Source of the DNA: Paramecium pentaurelia
Taxonomy: Eukaryota; Ciliophora; Oligohymenophorea; Peniculida; Parameciidae
DNA length: 64,000 nt
NCBI GenBank assembly: GCA_905183005.1
Contig: CAJJDO010000035.1
Coordinates: 394,338-458,337, forward strand
Direction: 5' to 3'
Part shown: positions 1 to 13,761 of the stretch, one piece after another
Numbering within the stretch: the stretch's first letter is position 1
How the letters are laid out: each line of letters begins with the position of its first letter
Position numbers and translations under genes: made by a program
Notes under the pieces: generated by a model
The model's database searches: none
The model's input: the letters and a program-made list of their open reading frames with translations, nothing else
What the model was told of the DNA's origin: nothing

Positions 1-3000
1 TAACCTTTTAAATTATTTTTCTTAATATAATATGTCAATATTTACATTCTTCAATTTAGAATTCATCAATAGAATCCAAAATCTCAAATATATTTCCAGC
101 TGCAACTCTTCCTTTATCAACATCACCTACAAAATGAGAGTCTCTTGCACCACCCATTGTTGCAAATGTGATTCCAAAGATTGCCCTGAACATATCATTT
201 ACATCCAAACCTTAATATTTTACTAATAAAGCTCCACAATAGAATACTATTGCATTGATGAGCATAGGTTACATTTATGAAAATCCAAATGCACTACCTG
301 CTTATAGACCTTTAGATACACATTCTTTTAAAGGTCCTTAAATTTTTTTAGTGTAATCCTAAATTATAATATTATTAAAATACATCTAAAATTATGTTTT
401 CATTTCCAAAAGAAAATACAGTTCTAATATTTGTTACTGCCTCCATTATTAGATTTCCAGCATCCTTAAATGTATCTACTTTACTAGAAACACTCAAAGT
501 GCCCATATATTTTGCTCTTAATTTCATACCAATAAATCTGAATGGTGCAGTAGCTAAAACTATCAAAGTTAAAGCCCAACTTGAAGAAAATGCGATTGCC
601 ATACCACAAATTAGAGCAGAAGCATTCTAACATTTAAATCCAATAATAGTAGAAGTCAAACTCTAAACTGTTTTACAATCTACACTTAATCTAGATGTTA
701 ATGTTCCAGCATTATTTTCAGGTTTATCAAAGAAAGAAATAGGCATTTTAAGTAATTTTCTAAATGTAAAATTTCTTAATTTCATAGTTAAATTCTCAGC
801 AACAATTGATAAAAAGAAGTTTTCTAAAGATTAGAACACTAAAAATCCTAAACCAAACAAGAAAAACCATAATGCTATATCTGAAGAATCACTCTTAACT
901 TTATCCATCTATTGATCTCTAATTTAATTATTAGAGTATAGATTAGGATCACTTTCTACAAGTAAAGTAATCATATCAGAGAAAAATAAAGAAAAACATG
1001 GGAATATACAACCATTAAGAACAGCTGATAATAATCCTAATATCAAAAAACATCTTTCTTCTTTTCCATAACTAAATAATCTTGACATAATTTAAGCATC
1101 ATTAGAATCATTTTAAGAACTTTAAGTTTTCATTTCTTAAAAATTATTCTGATCTTTATTTTTAAATTGATTATTTAAATGTTTAATATCTTTTATTTCC
1201 TTTATGGCTTAATCAAAAACATTTGGTTATTCTTTATCAAATTGATTAACAGACAAAACAGAACTTACATCTATATCTTATTGATCAAATAAATCTTATT
1301 ATTATTATTGATTATTCTAATTAGCTTAAAAATTATTTTCTAATTTCTATTATTATTTTTTATGTGAAGTAATTTGATTTTTTGCCAATTATTCATATTT
1401 CCCATGTAAATTCATAAGTTCTTAATGAGTACCTACTTCTACTACTTTTCCACCTGCAAATACATAAATAATATCAGCATTTTAAATTGTACTCAATCTA
1501 TGAGCAATAACTATAGTAGTAATACCTTGTGATACTTCATCAAGAGTCTCTTATATCAACTTTTCATTTGTTCTATCTAATGCACTTGTTGCTTCATCTA
1601 ATAATAAAACTTTAGGCTTTTTAAGTATTGCTCTGGCTATTGCAATCCTTTACTTTTAACCACCACTTAATTAACTTCCACCCATTCCAACATAAGTATC
1701 TAGTCCTTTATCCATTTTATTAATAAAATCCCAAGCATTTACTTTTTTCAATGCTTATATTAATTCTTCTTCAGTAGCATCAGTTTTGCCATATAATAGA
1801 TTATCTCTAATACTAGTTGCAAATAACATAGGTTCTTATCCAACTAAACCTATTTAAGTTCTATATTCTTTTAAGTCTAAGTCCCTTACATCTATCTAAT
1901 CTTAACCAACTAAAACTTTTCCTTCATTTACATCATAAAATCTTTCTATTAATTATAAAATTGTAGACTTTCCACAACCACTTTCTCCAACAAGTGCTAC
2001 TTTCTTTCCTTATGGTATTTTTAAAGAACATTTATCTAAAATTTATGTATCTGGTCTACTTGGATAAAAGAAATCAACATCTTGAATAGTAATTTCACCA
2101 TTAAAATTTTTTAATGGTTTTGGATTAATTGGATTCAATATTTTTGGAATACGATCTATAATGAAAAAGATCTATGCTCCAGCTACTTTTCCTTTTGCAA
2201 ATGCTTAATAACATGGACCAGCTTATCCGATTGAAAAGCTACCCATCAAAATAGCAAAGAAACCTGTCATAACATCTCCAACTGTATAAATCATTCCAGT
2301 ATTAGAGTTCATCACTTAATCAGATATTAATTTAGCTCCATAATAAAATCCTAATGCGTATGTCCAAATCATGAATGCAAAAATCGATCCCAAAGCCATA
2401 CCAGATAATAAACTATATTTTACATTTGTGTTGGCTGCCACAATTAGTTATCTTGAATATTTCTCACATTCAAAATCTTCTCCATCTAACATTTTGACCG
2501 TTTTTATCGCATTTAAAGTTTATTCAGATTCAGCAGCAGCTGTAGAGTAACATTCCTAAGTGGCTTTAATAGATTTCATCACTACGACTGTCATTATAAC
2601 TACTGAAATAGCTAAACATGGCATAGCTGCAGTAATCACCAAAGCTAGTTACCATCCACTAATTATTTTTAATATTTTATAAATACTATGAATATCCTAT
2701 TATAAATCCACATATAAATGTTGAAAAAGTAATAATAAAAGTTCCTGCTTTCTCTTTAATAGCATCTTCTACAGCAAATGTTTCATCTGCTACTTTAGTG
2801 TTTAATTCATTTGGATTTATAGAATCAAACCATCCTACTTCTTATCTTAGAATTGCACTAAAATATTCTTTTCTCATTCTTATACTCTATCTTTCTCCTG
2901 ATATCATAAATGTAGTGAAACTTAAAAATGAAAGTAACCATGCACATCCTGCTAAAACTAAGAACCATCTATAATATATATTATTTATTAATACATAGCA

Positions 3001-3281
3001 CATTATCCAGCTGCACTAATCATTTTATCTGGATCCTCTCCTGAAAATGCATCAGTCATGTCACCAAATATAACAGAAAACATTGGCATTATTACTCCAT
3101 TCCCTATAGATGCTAAGATACCAATCGAAATTAATAATTTATCTGACTATGTTGCATATCTATAAAGTTCTTTATAGGGAACCATCTTCTAAGTTACTAG
3201 AGATTCAATTGCTTAATTAGGTTTTGCAGTCTATTTATTTGTAAGTAACTGATTATCTTCAACTTACTATAATTTCTACAT
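1..3281 (-). CDS. ABCB-type ABC transporter, 3' end cut by window
   Basis: Multidrug-resistance/P-glycoprotein-like full transporter that would couple ATP hydrolysis to movement of a hydrophobic substrate across a membrane; the substrate cannot be told. The start ATG is at 3279-3281 (MQKLQQVEDNQ). Order from the N-terminus: first transmembrane domain (about 3150-2250), first nucleotide-binding domain with Walker A (VALVGESGCGKST, about 2000-1965), signature LSGGQKQR (about 1665-1645) and Walker B (about 1615-1590), a Q/N-rich linker (about 1400-1100), then the second transmembrane domain (about 1080-60). The second ATPase domain lies outside the window. Short introns are at 2969-2994, 2659-2686 and 359-383, and probably 21-45 (ends AAG; without it a TGA interrupts the frame). 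Family assignment is firm. Confidence 0.93.
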
Positions 3282-3787
3282 GAGAAATAATTTATTATTA
3301 TATTAATTTTAAAACCATACTTAAATCCCTTTATATATTTCCACAATTATAAATAAATACATAATCTGATATTTTCTTTTTTAATTTTAATCTTTACCAC
3401 ATATAAATTAACTTATAACTTTAAATTAAATAACTAAATTGTTTCCTTATTGTTAATTTATTAATTCAATATTTGATTATCTTATGTAGATAATCAAAAT
3501 AACTCTTTAGATGATAAATTACAAATTTTTATCAAAAACATAAATTACAGATGGTAATAAGGATATATAATGTATGATACGAAATCAATTAGAAAGTATC
3601 TAATAAAAAACTTAAATTTATATTCTAAATTTAAATTGTTAATATATTAATAATATAGTTTTTTATTTGTAATTGTATTTTTTTCATTTAATTTTAAAAT
3701 TACTAATTTATATATATATTTAGAATGCAAACTTTATCAAAATTTTAAATTGTTTATTATATATATTTAATTATCACCTCCCCATCC
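3282..3787. other. AT-rich spacer, no gene seen
   Basis: About 500 bp of very AT-rich sequence between the ABC transporter start and the 3' end of the coiled-coil gene. It must hold the transporter's promoter. I see no conserved frame, RNA gene or repeat. Confidence 0.6.
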
Positions 3788-6700
3788 TCATTTTTTAGTC
3801 ATAGGAGTATAATTAGTATGGCGAGGTTTCAAGTTGTTACTTGAATTTAATTTTTTAGAACTATCAAATTTTTATACAGATGATTCTTATCTTTTAAGAT
3901 AATTGTTATCAGAGAATTATGAATTTATTTTTTATAATTCTTTAACTCTTTAAGCCAATTCTTTACTTTCACTATAATAATTTGACATATCATCGTTTTA
4001 TACTTATATTTTAAGTAATCTAATAATCAATTTATATTTTTACCTATGTAAATCAGCAATCTCTTAATTTTAAATAATTTTTTAATCTTCATATTCTCTA
4101 TTCAATTAATCAAATTACTTTGTTTTTTTTTCTAATTCTTCTGCTAATTATTCACATTATATTCTTAGTTATTTGTTCTCTATCTTAAATTAACTTATTT
4201 CTGATTCAGCTGAAGCTATTTATAATTGAATCTTTTCAATATCTCTTTAACCTTTTTATCGAGCTACTTTTATCTCATCCTCTTCTCTTCTCAATCTAAT
4301 AGTAATAAATAGATATTTACTTATTTTAAAGATCAGTTATTTTTTATTAATCAGAAGCTCTTTCTTATTCAATATCTTCAATTAAATTTTATAATTATTT
4401 ATCTTTTTAATTTACAATTTAATTGACATCATCAAGTGATTAATATAATTTATGAATAACCTCTTCATTTTAAGATACTTAATCTTTAAGATCTGTTTAT
4501 TCTTATCTAAGTTTTATTTATTCTCTTTAAAATTAATTAACCAATAATTAAACTTCTGATTATTATTATTTTACTAATTTAGCTATTCTATTTTCTGTTT
4601 CTTAATTATTAGACCTATATAAAGTTCTTAATTTTTCTAATTCATTTTATAAATTATCAATTTAGCCTTTCAAATCTTATTAATGTTATTATTTTCTCTC
4701 ATATTTTTTTAATTATTTTGTTAATTCTTAAATTTGATCTTCAAAAGAATCTTTCATCTATAATTAATAATAATAATATATATTTACATCATTCATATTT
4801 TTCAAAGTAGTAGATAATTCATTCTCAATTAGCATACCATTACTTTTTAATGTTTTATTTTCATTCTTTAAATTGGTAATTAAAGCAGATTAATCTTCTA
4901 AGATGACTTATACTTTCTATAATTCATGTAATAAATCTTTATTTTCATCTTCCATTTTTTCTTTTGCATCTCTTAAATTCTCTATTTATTATTCAAATTA
5001 TTTTTATGTCTCATCTAAAGTTTATTCATATGCAGTTCTTAAATGTGATGCACTTCCACTATATTAATCAAATATTTCATTCCTTATTTTTAGCTTATAA
5101 TAAAATATATATATGTACAATTTCATTTTCATGTTATATTTCCTTTCTATTCCATAAATCTTTTACTTTAGTAACAATTGATGCAATTAATAAATTATCT
5201 TCATTGTTTTTCATCCTCATAATTTATCTTAAATATTATTCTAAACTAGAATGTTCTTATTTAATTTTTTAAAGTTCACTAACAATTCTTCTTTTAATAT
5301 ATTTTCTTTATTCCTAATTTATTATTTAATATTTTACTTTTATAGTTTTCACATACTTCTAATGTCTTTACATAAGTGATTCATTGTTGAGAATCAATTA
5401 ATTCTTTTATTTTAATTCATTATCTAATTGTTTTTTAATTTCTTCCTATTTTTATTCTTATAACTCTTATATATTAATTAATTTATCAATTTAAATTCTT
5501 AATTATTCATTTTCTTCTTATAATTATAAAGCATTGCGTTTAAAATTTTGATATTACATAAGTTCATCTTCTAATTGTTGGAGTTCTTTACTTTTATAAT
5601 TTAATAATTTCTCATTTTCAGATGATTCATTTAATAATTTTTCTAATTATGAATTTAATAATTAAACTTTATCATTTTTGGTTTTATTTTCTCCTTCCAA
5701 TTATCTATATTATTCCATTAGTTCATCCTTCTATTATTTTAATTATTTTTAGATTTTAAGAACTTCACTTTAACGATTACTTACATCATTTTTTAATTCT
5801 TCAATATATTCTAATTATTATTTAGATCTCTCTTATAATCTTTAATAATCAGATTCCAACATCTTAACTTATTAAGTTAATTAAGATATTTATTTATTTT
5901 AATTATTTATTGTTTCTTCTCTTGCTAAAAGTTATTCTTAAATTTCATTTCTATCTTTAACATCCAAATGTAATTTATTTTATTATCTATTCCATAATTC
6001 TTTATAATTTTCAAATTCATCTTATTATTTTTTCATTAGAGCATCCTATTCTCTTAGTTTTTAATTTTAGTCTGTTATTTTCTTTTATAATTCTTTAACT
6101 TATTACTCATATTAGATTTTTGGAATATAATTACTTTCAATTTATTATTGTTATTATAACACAACAGATTCAAGTTCACTTTAAACTCTATCTAATTCAT
6201 TCAATAAATTGATTTTTTATTTATCTGAATCATCAAATTATTATTTATTTATTTATTCAAATTAATTTCTTAAATTATAAATATTTTTATCATGAGATTC
6301 TTTTAAATCATCTAATGACTTTTAAGCTTATTGTAATTGAATATGATTCTATTATTATAATTCATTAATCTTTCTTTAAAATTATTATGTTTCATTTTAT
6401 AATTGCTCAGCATGATCTCTAATGAGTTAATCTAATCTAATTTATAATTATTTAGCATTTTATTTATGAAATGTTGATTTTTCCTTTTTCTTTTATAATT
6501 TTTAACTTAATTTATGGATTTCATTTTAAAAAGATTATGCTTCCTTTTCCAATCTTTTTTCATAATCTGTTTTTTATTAATTGAATTATAAAGTAACTGC
6601 TTCTAATTAATTTTATAAATTTGATATTGTAAATTATGTTTTAGATTCTGAATCAGTAGACTTTTTTTTATATGAAATCACTTCACCCTCTAATTCTTAA

Positions 6701-7588
6701 TAGATTTTATTCAATTACTATACTTTTAACTATAAATTTTCACTTATTTTATGTAATTATTCTATTTCTTAAATTTGCTATTTATTAATTAATTATAATT
6801 TTTCATTTGTTTAAACTAATTATTCATATTCTTCCTTAAGAATATTATACTCTTTAGCTGTAGTCTATAGTTATTAAATCTCCTTTGCAGTTTAACTAGC
6901 AGATGACAATTTTTATTCTAATTGTTAAACTTTACTATTCCTTAACTTAAATATTAAATCATTACAGTTAATCATTATTCTGTTATAAATATGAAATTTG
7001 TTCTTAAGCTTATTAAACTTAAGTTTAAACTTAGGCTTCCTTATCAGATTACTCATCCTAAATCATTTATAATTCTATTGCTAACTAAATATTTGATAAT
7101 AATGATACTTTTCTTTTATCTTATTCAATTTTACCAAATTCCATTTTCAGATAAGCATATTAAGATGAAAGTTTTTCTATGAGGACTTCTCTTTCACTAA
7201 GTATTATTTCCTCAAACATTTCTTTAACTCTCTAATAAACAAATTCTTATGAAGTGATATCTTGTCTCATAGTATCAATTAATTCATCATTCATAATCTA
7301 AAATTTATACATTTAAAAATCTACTTTATCAAGTGCTTCTTTGACTGTTTCAAAAAGTGTTTAATATTTCATATCATAAAAACTTCGCATTGTTAAAATT
7401 CTTTCATTATATTAAGCTTCAAATTCCTATTTCAATTAAACCTCAAGAGATTATGCATGATGTGGAGATCCAAAGGATGAACTTTGCAGATTCTTTCGAG
7501 AAGCCTCAATATTAATATTTGATTTTGCTGGAGAAAATCCTGTAAATGATAGAGTCTGTCTATTTTTTAGACTTTTATCGAAATTCAT
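3788..7588 (-). CDS. Large coiled-coil protein (1223 aa), unassigned
   Basis: Starts at ATG 7586-7588 (MNFDKSLKNRQ) and ends at TGA 3788-3790 (TPMTKK). Five introns are needed to keep the frame: 7085-7108, 6941-6965, 5094-5118, 4758-4787 and 4296-4320; after their removal the length is exactly 1224 codons. Residues 1 to about 60 are Ser/Asn-rich and non-helical. Almost all of the rest is heptad-like helix rich in Q, E, K and L, with no enzyme motif. Such proteins in ciliates often belong to basal bodies, cilia or the cell cortex, but nothing in the sequence fixes a location. Two of the introns (6941-6965 and 5094-5118) end in AAG rather than TAG. The gene structure is well supported; the function is unknown. 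Confidence 0.85.
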
Positions 7589-7708
7589 TTATTTTCAAAT
7601 TTAAATTAATATAACAATATATTTTTATACATTACAATCAAACTTAGTAGTATGCTTCTAATAAGACAAATAAAATTATATATTGAAATGTTTATTAAAT
7701 AATTTATT

Positions 7709-9982
7709 TCAACATGATAATAACAATTCAAAATCATTTTTATTCATAAAATCATCATTTCCCATTCTTTTAGCTGGAAATAAAGGATCAATGATGAATC
7801 TCATAAGGTTTTCTAAAAGTCCTGTAATTATTTTAGTCAGTACAGGACATCCAGTCTCTATACAAGGATTAGTATTAAATTCTATAAGCAGAGGCTTGAA
7901 ACTGTTTGAAATCATAAAATCTAAACCATACAATTCAAAACCTAAAATTTAATCATCATTTGTGATTTTATCAATAGCTGATTGTGTGGCCAATTTAGTA
8001 AGAGCCTAATATTTATATATTAATTATTTAATACCTTCATATCAGCATATAATTCATCGAAACTATATGAAGTATTATTTTACTTGTTATGTTCTATTAA
8101 ATAAGCTTAAAATTAATCATAAGAGACTTTGTTTCCTTTTTCAAATTTTCCATAACCATTTAATTTATTTTATATGGCATCATTAGTTAAATGTATCTTT
8201 TGATTGTCTAAAGATTCTAGAGTAAAGAAACTACTTGATGTTCTCAAATAACCTTTTTTGTACCAATAAACTAATAAACTATTTCTATCAGCATAGGATA
8301 CCTCTTTTAATTCCATTCATTATAGTTATTAAACAATATCCTCTTATGTCAAACTTTCTCTTTTAATATAAAAATGGATTTTCTATATATTTTTAAAGAA
8401 TAAACGTATGACCTTATTGAGATATGTGTTGGACAATTTCTGACATTTAATTTGAGACTTTAGATTATAAATCTAATATGAATACCTTTAATTCCATTGC
8501 CTCTATTACTATCTTCTCCTGGTTTTATAATCCATATATTTTTAATATCTTTGTCTAAGGCCAGATGTTAAAATGTTTATTAGAAATTAATGAATTCTCG
8601 ATCTGTTGGTCCATGAATATGATAAGTCAATGGAATATAATTCCAAATATCAATACTCTACTCTGAACAATATTCAGAAAAATTATGGAATAACCATTTT
8701 TTATCACCTAATTGATTGCCACCCTTAAGATGATTATGAATACGAATATTCATATTCTAATGATTTAATTGAGTTAATTCTTTTTAATTTTATAACTTTA
8801 ATTCATAAATAAAATATTTACATTATTTAAGATTGGTGGACTATCAATATTATATTCATTTAATTTCTTTTTTGATTTCCCTTCAACCTTATCCCAAGCT
8901 TATTTTATCAAACTCATTTATTAAGAATCAATCCAACTATTTATTTCCTCAGATATTATAGTTTGAGGAATTGGTTTTATTTCTGAAGGTTGTAAATCAA
9001 TGAATTTTTGAGTCCATACAAAATTAATTTCAGTATCATCATCAATTGAATTTGCAATACTCCATTATGGTCTTAAGTTAAATATTCCTTTTATCATCAT
9101 ATGATTATTGCCTCTACCTACAAATAACTTATAATATTTTTAATGCAACGCTGGAATTACTTGTATACCATTACAGAAATTAATTAATTAATTTATTTCC
9201 TAATAACTTGGATTCTATATAAATTTAGTAAATCCAATATCCCAAAATCTAGTATCATCAATCACTATTTTTTTGGCTTTGCATATAGGAACTTGTACTT
9301 TCTTTCTCTCATTATCTTTAGAAGGTGGACTTTTAGTTTTCTCCTTTCTAATTAAAAGTGGTACTAATTTATCCTGTTACTTAGGTGTTTGTTCCTTTTA
9401 AATTTGTTGAACTTAAACTTATTTCACTTAAATCAATTAACCTTTTAGTTATTCTAATTCATATTCCTTTTATGCTACTGATTAACATCTCTATGATCTT
9501 TTATAGTATTTTTTTCTTTATAGTATTCTTTGAAACGTTAGATTGTCATTTGCTTATTTAGTTTTTCTCATTAATTCTTCCAATAAAGATTGATTCCTAC
9601 TCTTTCTATTTTGTAATTCATAGATCTAAGATAAAATATCATAAGTTGTTTAGTTCTTTTATGTATGTTTTTGTAATGGAGTCAATAATTAAGTGTCTGT
9701 CACCTTCAGTTATGATTTATTGGGTGATTCAGTTTCATTTTCTGTGATATTAGGTCTAAATTGACTTTCTATTTATTGAAAACTGCCATTTTTCCTCATT
9801 GAAGACAAAAACTATTTTATGCCTGACTCAGCACTTCCCTGAGTATTAGAAACATATCCTTAACATACTTAATTTGATCCCATTTACTTTTCCCATAATT
9901 CTTATCTTCTTTTATGAACTGAATTATTATCTACAGATTTCCCTATTGATTCTTGTTCTTTTGTAGGACCTCTAGCTCTCAT
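7709..9982 (-). CDS. Tubulin-tyrosine-ligase-like protein, glycylase-like (719 aa)
   Basis: Member of the TTLL family, ATP-grasp ligases that add amino acids (tyrosine, glutamate or glycine) to tubulin or other proteins, usually in cilia. Start ATG 9980-9982 (MRARGPTKEQ), stop TGA 7709-7711. Four introns (8796-8821, 8458-8485, 8271-8301, 8006-8034) give exactly 720 codons. The N-terminal 200 residues are basic and partly coiled-coil. The TTL domain follows: LFVGRGNNHMMIKG and LRPQW, then NIWIIKPGEDSNRGNGI (ATP site), KFDIRGYCLI, and near the end LLIEFNTNPCIETGCPVL, the metal- and ATP-binding strand. The GRGNN...R.QW block resembles glycylase-type TTLLs more than glutamylases; that subfamily call is inference. 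A second TTLL lies at 51.5-53.2 kb. Confidence 0.88.
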
Positions 9983-10744
9983 TAATAATTTTAATAATAT
10001 AAAATGATGATATAATATATTAATTTATTGTTGGAGTAATACTTTATGACAGATTAAAATAAAAAAAGATTAGGGACACTAATGGAATATGATCTTTATA
10101 GATAAGGAACCAATAAAAGAGTGAAGATTTATAAAATAATAATAATAATTATTATATTTTAATTATAGTATTAATTTTATTTTAGAGTATATTATTATAA
10201 ATGAATTATCTTACTTGGTTTAATTATAAAAAATTATCATGATAATATTAGAATCATAAATTTATATAATAAGAGAAAATTGTTTAAAATCTTTTTTTTC
10301 TGATATAGTATTATTATATATATAATAATTATTATCATATTTTTATATTATAATTAATCTCTACTAGTATGTTATGTAAAATTACATAAATCAATAGAAC
10401 ATTAGAAAGTTTAGTAAAAGTAATTGAATAATAATATTACTTTTGAATACTATAAATTATTGAAAATTTAGTGATTAAATTCATAATTTTGAGCTGTGAT
10501 TATAAATAGATTTTGACAATAATTTTTAAGGTAAACTATTGAAAATCAGAGTATTAATTCTAGAGACAATAAAAATAAGTGATTTCTTTAATTTAACACT
10601 TTTTAATATATTTATGAATTTACAGTAATTATACAATCAACAAAATAGAATGTTTATTAATTAAAGTTTTGAAACCTTTGTAATTTTGAATTATGTAAAG
10701 AATTAGCCATTGTAATATCTATAGATATTTTAGGGATCTCAAAA
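9983..10744. other. Spacer between divergent genes; one weak small ORF
   Basis: About 760 bp between the TTLL start on the minus strand and a membrane-protein start on the plus strand, so it should carry both promoters. A 52-codon plus-strand frame (10046-10204, begins MTDQNKKRLG) is open with TAA/TAG as Gln, but it ends in a poly-isoleucine run typical of noncoding AT-rich DNA, and I do not call it a gene. The rest is featureless A/T. Confidence 0.5.
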
Positions 10745-12964
10745 ATGGATATATTTGGATAATCAATCACATTAAGAATGAATAAGTAAAGCTCATATAA
10801 AACTGTTTTTGGAGGGTGCTCCTCTTTAGTTTTGCTAATAATTTTAATTTTAATATTCTCATCTAACATAACATCCTTTTTCAACAAAGAAAGTTTAAGT
10901 GCTACTGTATTAACTGAATTTGAAGAAATTCCATCATTATCAATAATAGATGATTCATTTTTTTTATTTGCTGTTCAAATAGATTAAGATAATTTTTTAT
11001 CTAAGCCTTTTTATGACATTAAAATTGATTAGTTACGTATTCAAAAATTTTTGAATGGATCTTCAATTTAAAGTTAAAAAGAAATATAATTGATACCTTG
11101 TACTTTAGATCGTTTTAATAAAATATTCTCTTAATTTGGACGTGATATAAGAGATTAATTCAATCAATTTAAATTATATGATTTTTTATGCTTCGAGTAA
11201 GTGGTTATATATATATATTTGTAGTTATAACCAATCTTTTTCAATTTAAGGAACTTATTCAAGTATAAAAAAATAAATAACTCATTTAGATTTAGAATTT
11301 GAATATTTGAGAATATCAGTTTAAAAATGTGCTAATAAAACAAATTGTGCTTCAAATGAAGAATTATAATAAGAAATTGATAAAAATGGAGCATTTAAAA
11401 TTAAATTATTTCCAATTAATAAAGTAAAAAGATAAAATGATTTAGATTATAGATATTAAATCCCTACAAACCTGAAGATAATTATTTGTAAACCTTTTTA
11501 GATGATTCATTTTTCTTTAGATTTATTCCATCAAATATTTATAAATCTGTAGATTTATTTATAAAAGAATATGAAGTTACAAATGATCAAAGTCTATTAC
11601 CCTTTAGTTATTTAGAATATTCATAATTTTACACACTAGATTAATCAGAAATTAAAGAGAGAACTGAATTATAAAATAATCAACCATAATCCTTTGTACA
11701 AATTTAAATAAGGAAAAGTCCTTATAAAATAAAAATATTTAGGAAATATTTAAAAATAGATGAATTATTATCTAATTTAGGAGGTATTTAATAAATCTTT
11801 ATTTTTTTTGTTGGAACAATCCTAACAATTTATAATAGATTTCAACGTAATTAATAATTTTAATTTTAAAGTTCTAGTTGAATTAGCAAATAAACTATAT
11901 GAATTTACTTTGGTTTCATTTCAAAAGGAAAAATATTATTAAGAGAATTTAGATTTGGTGAATTAAATGATTTATAATAAATAAGAGAAAATTCCATTTT
12001 CAGAGAAACCTCGAAATTCAGATGTAGATCTAGAAATTTAGCCATTACATTAAAGTACAATAAATTAAAAATCAAAAAATGAGTTACTGAAATTCAGTGA
12101 ACAAATGAGTCCTTCATCATAATAATAATAGAGAAATTCATAAAAGAAATAAACAGAAAATAACATTAAAAAAAATAAGTTTATTTATGAATAAGAAGCT
12201 ATGGCATTAAAATTAAATTGTTCAAATGGTTTAGAATATTTCTAATTACAAATTTAAAATTTAATATAAAGATCATAACCAATCTTAATGACTTTTTAAA
12301 TGTTAATTAATTTTCTAACTTGTTAAAAAGTATTTAATAATAAAAAACATATCTAATTGATGAATAAAGCAATGTAATTTATTTTAAATTTAATTGATTA
12401 GTGATTCAATTACTTAATAAATAGATTTATTCAATATCCTAACAAAATTGAATGACCTAGAAAAACTTAAAGAAGTCATTTTCTCTCCACAACAATTATT
12501 GATGTTCAATTTTGCTCCAAAACCATTGATATCTTTAGATAATACATCAGAAGTATTTAATAGAACTATAATTGAAGAGAGAACCAGAAATCATAATATA
12601 AGATAGTAAAGTATATTATTATTTTTAGGGATGAAGTCTCTTCAGATTCTGAATTCTAAAATAAAATACATTATAATCTATAAGCTGATGCAAAGATGTA
12701 CACAAAAATATATTCAGTAATTATAATAATTATTAATAGGCTTATGATGATGTTTTGCAAGAAGCTGAAAATGATTAAGATCCATCTCTTTGTAGTAATT
12801 TAAGTAAATAAATAATTCGTAAATTGGGTGCTGAAGTATAAACTATCTTTAAATTATCTAAACTAATAGACTTTCATTAAAATTAAAACAACACTAGAAG
12901 GAGAGGGATGACTTCAGAGACTCTTAGAAGAGTATTATATTCTAAAACAAATTTATAATAGTGA
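10745..12964 (+). CDS. Ciliate two-membrane-pass protein (687 aa)
   Basis: Start ATG 10745 (MDIFGQSITLRM), stop TGA 12962-12964. Six introns (11197-11224, 11424-11452, 11847-11871, 12374-12401, 12606-12628, 12717-12739) leave exactly 688 codons. Topology read from the sequence: a short N-terminus with YKTVFGG; a first hydrophobic helix at about residues 27-42; a probable lumenal or extracellular domain of about 300 residues with PCTLDRF, FLCFD and QKCANKTNC cysteine motifs; a second hydrophobic helix (FIFFVGTILTIY) after SNLGG; then a long Q/N-rich cytosolic tail. From memory this layout (FGG before helix 1, PCTLDRF) recurs in a large ciliate-specific family of unknown role. The structure is well supported; no function is claimed. 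Confidence 0.85.
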
Positions 12965-13087
12965 TTATTTACTTATTCTTAAATATTCTATAATAAAATT
13001 ATGAAATAGATTGATATTAATGTTAAAAGTAGAAAATTAATGTTTATTTGGTGTATTTATTATATTGTACTAAAATATTAATGCTCA

Positions 13088-13761
13088 TCATTTTTTTGTT
13101 GTTTTCTTAGCTCCACCTCTTTTTGAGTAGAAGACATCATCTCTTCTGAATTCAAATTCTAATTCTCTTGTTGTTAATAATTTATAGACAGCTTTGATTG
13201 CATCAAGTCTTGGTTCAACATCATTTTTATCTTATTCATCCAAAAAGCTAAATATGAATATTCAATAATACATTCTATAGAATTTAGTACCATCAACTCT
13301 AACTCTTGTTCTTCTTCCTAAAATTGTAGATGGTGCAACAAGATCATCAAGAAGACCATCATAGACAGATGTGAGTGTTCTTGAATTTGGTCTTGTTTGT
13401 GATCTATGATTTTTAACCCATTTGCTTTCAATTGTTCTTTTTGCAACAACTAATATTGTTGCCTTCAATCTCTTCTCTAATTCTGGTAATAATTTTGAGC
13501 TAAGCAATTTACACAATTGGATACCTCACTTTATTATAGATTGATAAGCATGGATGAGGGATGAATACTAAATAAACTTGCTTCTTAGCATTGATTTTTG
13601 CTGTATAATCAACAACTGATGAAACCTTAAGATTCTTGGCTTCTGTGACTGATTGCTCGATTTAGGTCAATGCAACACCAACTTATTATTCCAAATTTGT
13701 TAACTCATTATTGAACATATACTCTTACTTCAGTTTTTTTCCAGAACTTATTTGCTGCCAT
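13088..13761 (-). CDS. RPS7: 40S ribosomal protein eS7 (199 aa)
   Basis: Small-subunit ribosomal protein. Start ATG 13759-13761 (MAANKFWKKTE), stop TGA 13088-13090. Three introns bring the span to exactly 200 codons, near the usual length for eS7 of about 195: 25 nt directly after codon 11, 13500-13524, and 13248-13271. Diagnostic blocks are YLVFIPHPCLSIYNKV, LPELEKRLKATILVVAKRTI, SRTLTSVYDGLLDDLV and GRRTRVRVDGTKFYRIFLDE. The first intron appears to end GAG rather than TAG. The C-terminus has a basic GGAKKTTKK tail. Confidence 0.95.

Noticed and set aside
4964..5272. Plus-strand hydrophobic frame
   Set aside because: Antisense of the 1223-residue coiled-coil gene.
7683..7952. Plus-strand 89-codon frame
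   Set aside because: Opposite the conserved C-terminal TTL motif of the minus-strand TTLL gene.
10046..10204. 52-codon plus-strand ORF in a spacer
   Set aside because: Second half is a poly-Ile/Tyr run as in noncoding A/T DNA; no homology or flanking exon.
10657..10887. Minus-strand 76-codon frame
   Set aside because: Opposite the N-terminus and first membrane helix of the plus-strand two-pass protein, which continues over six introns.
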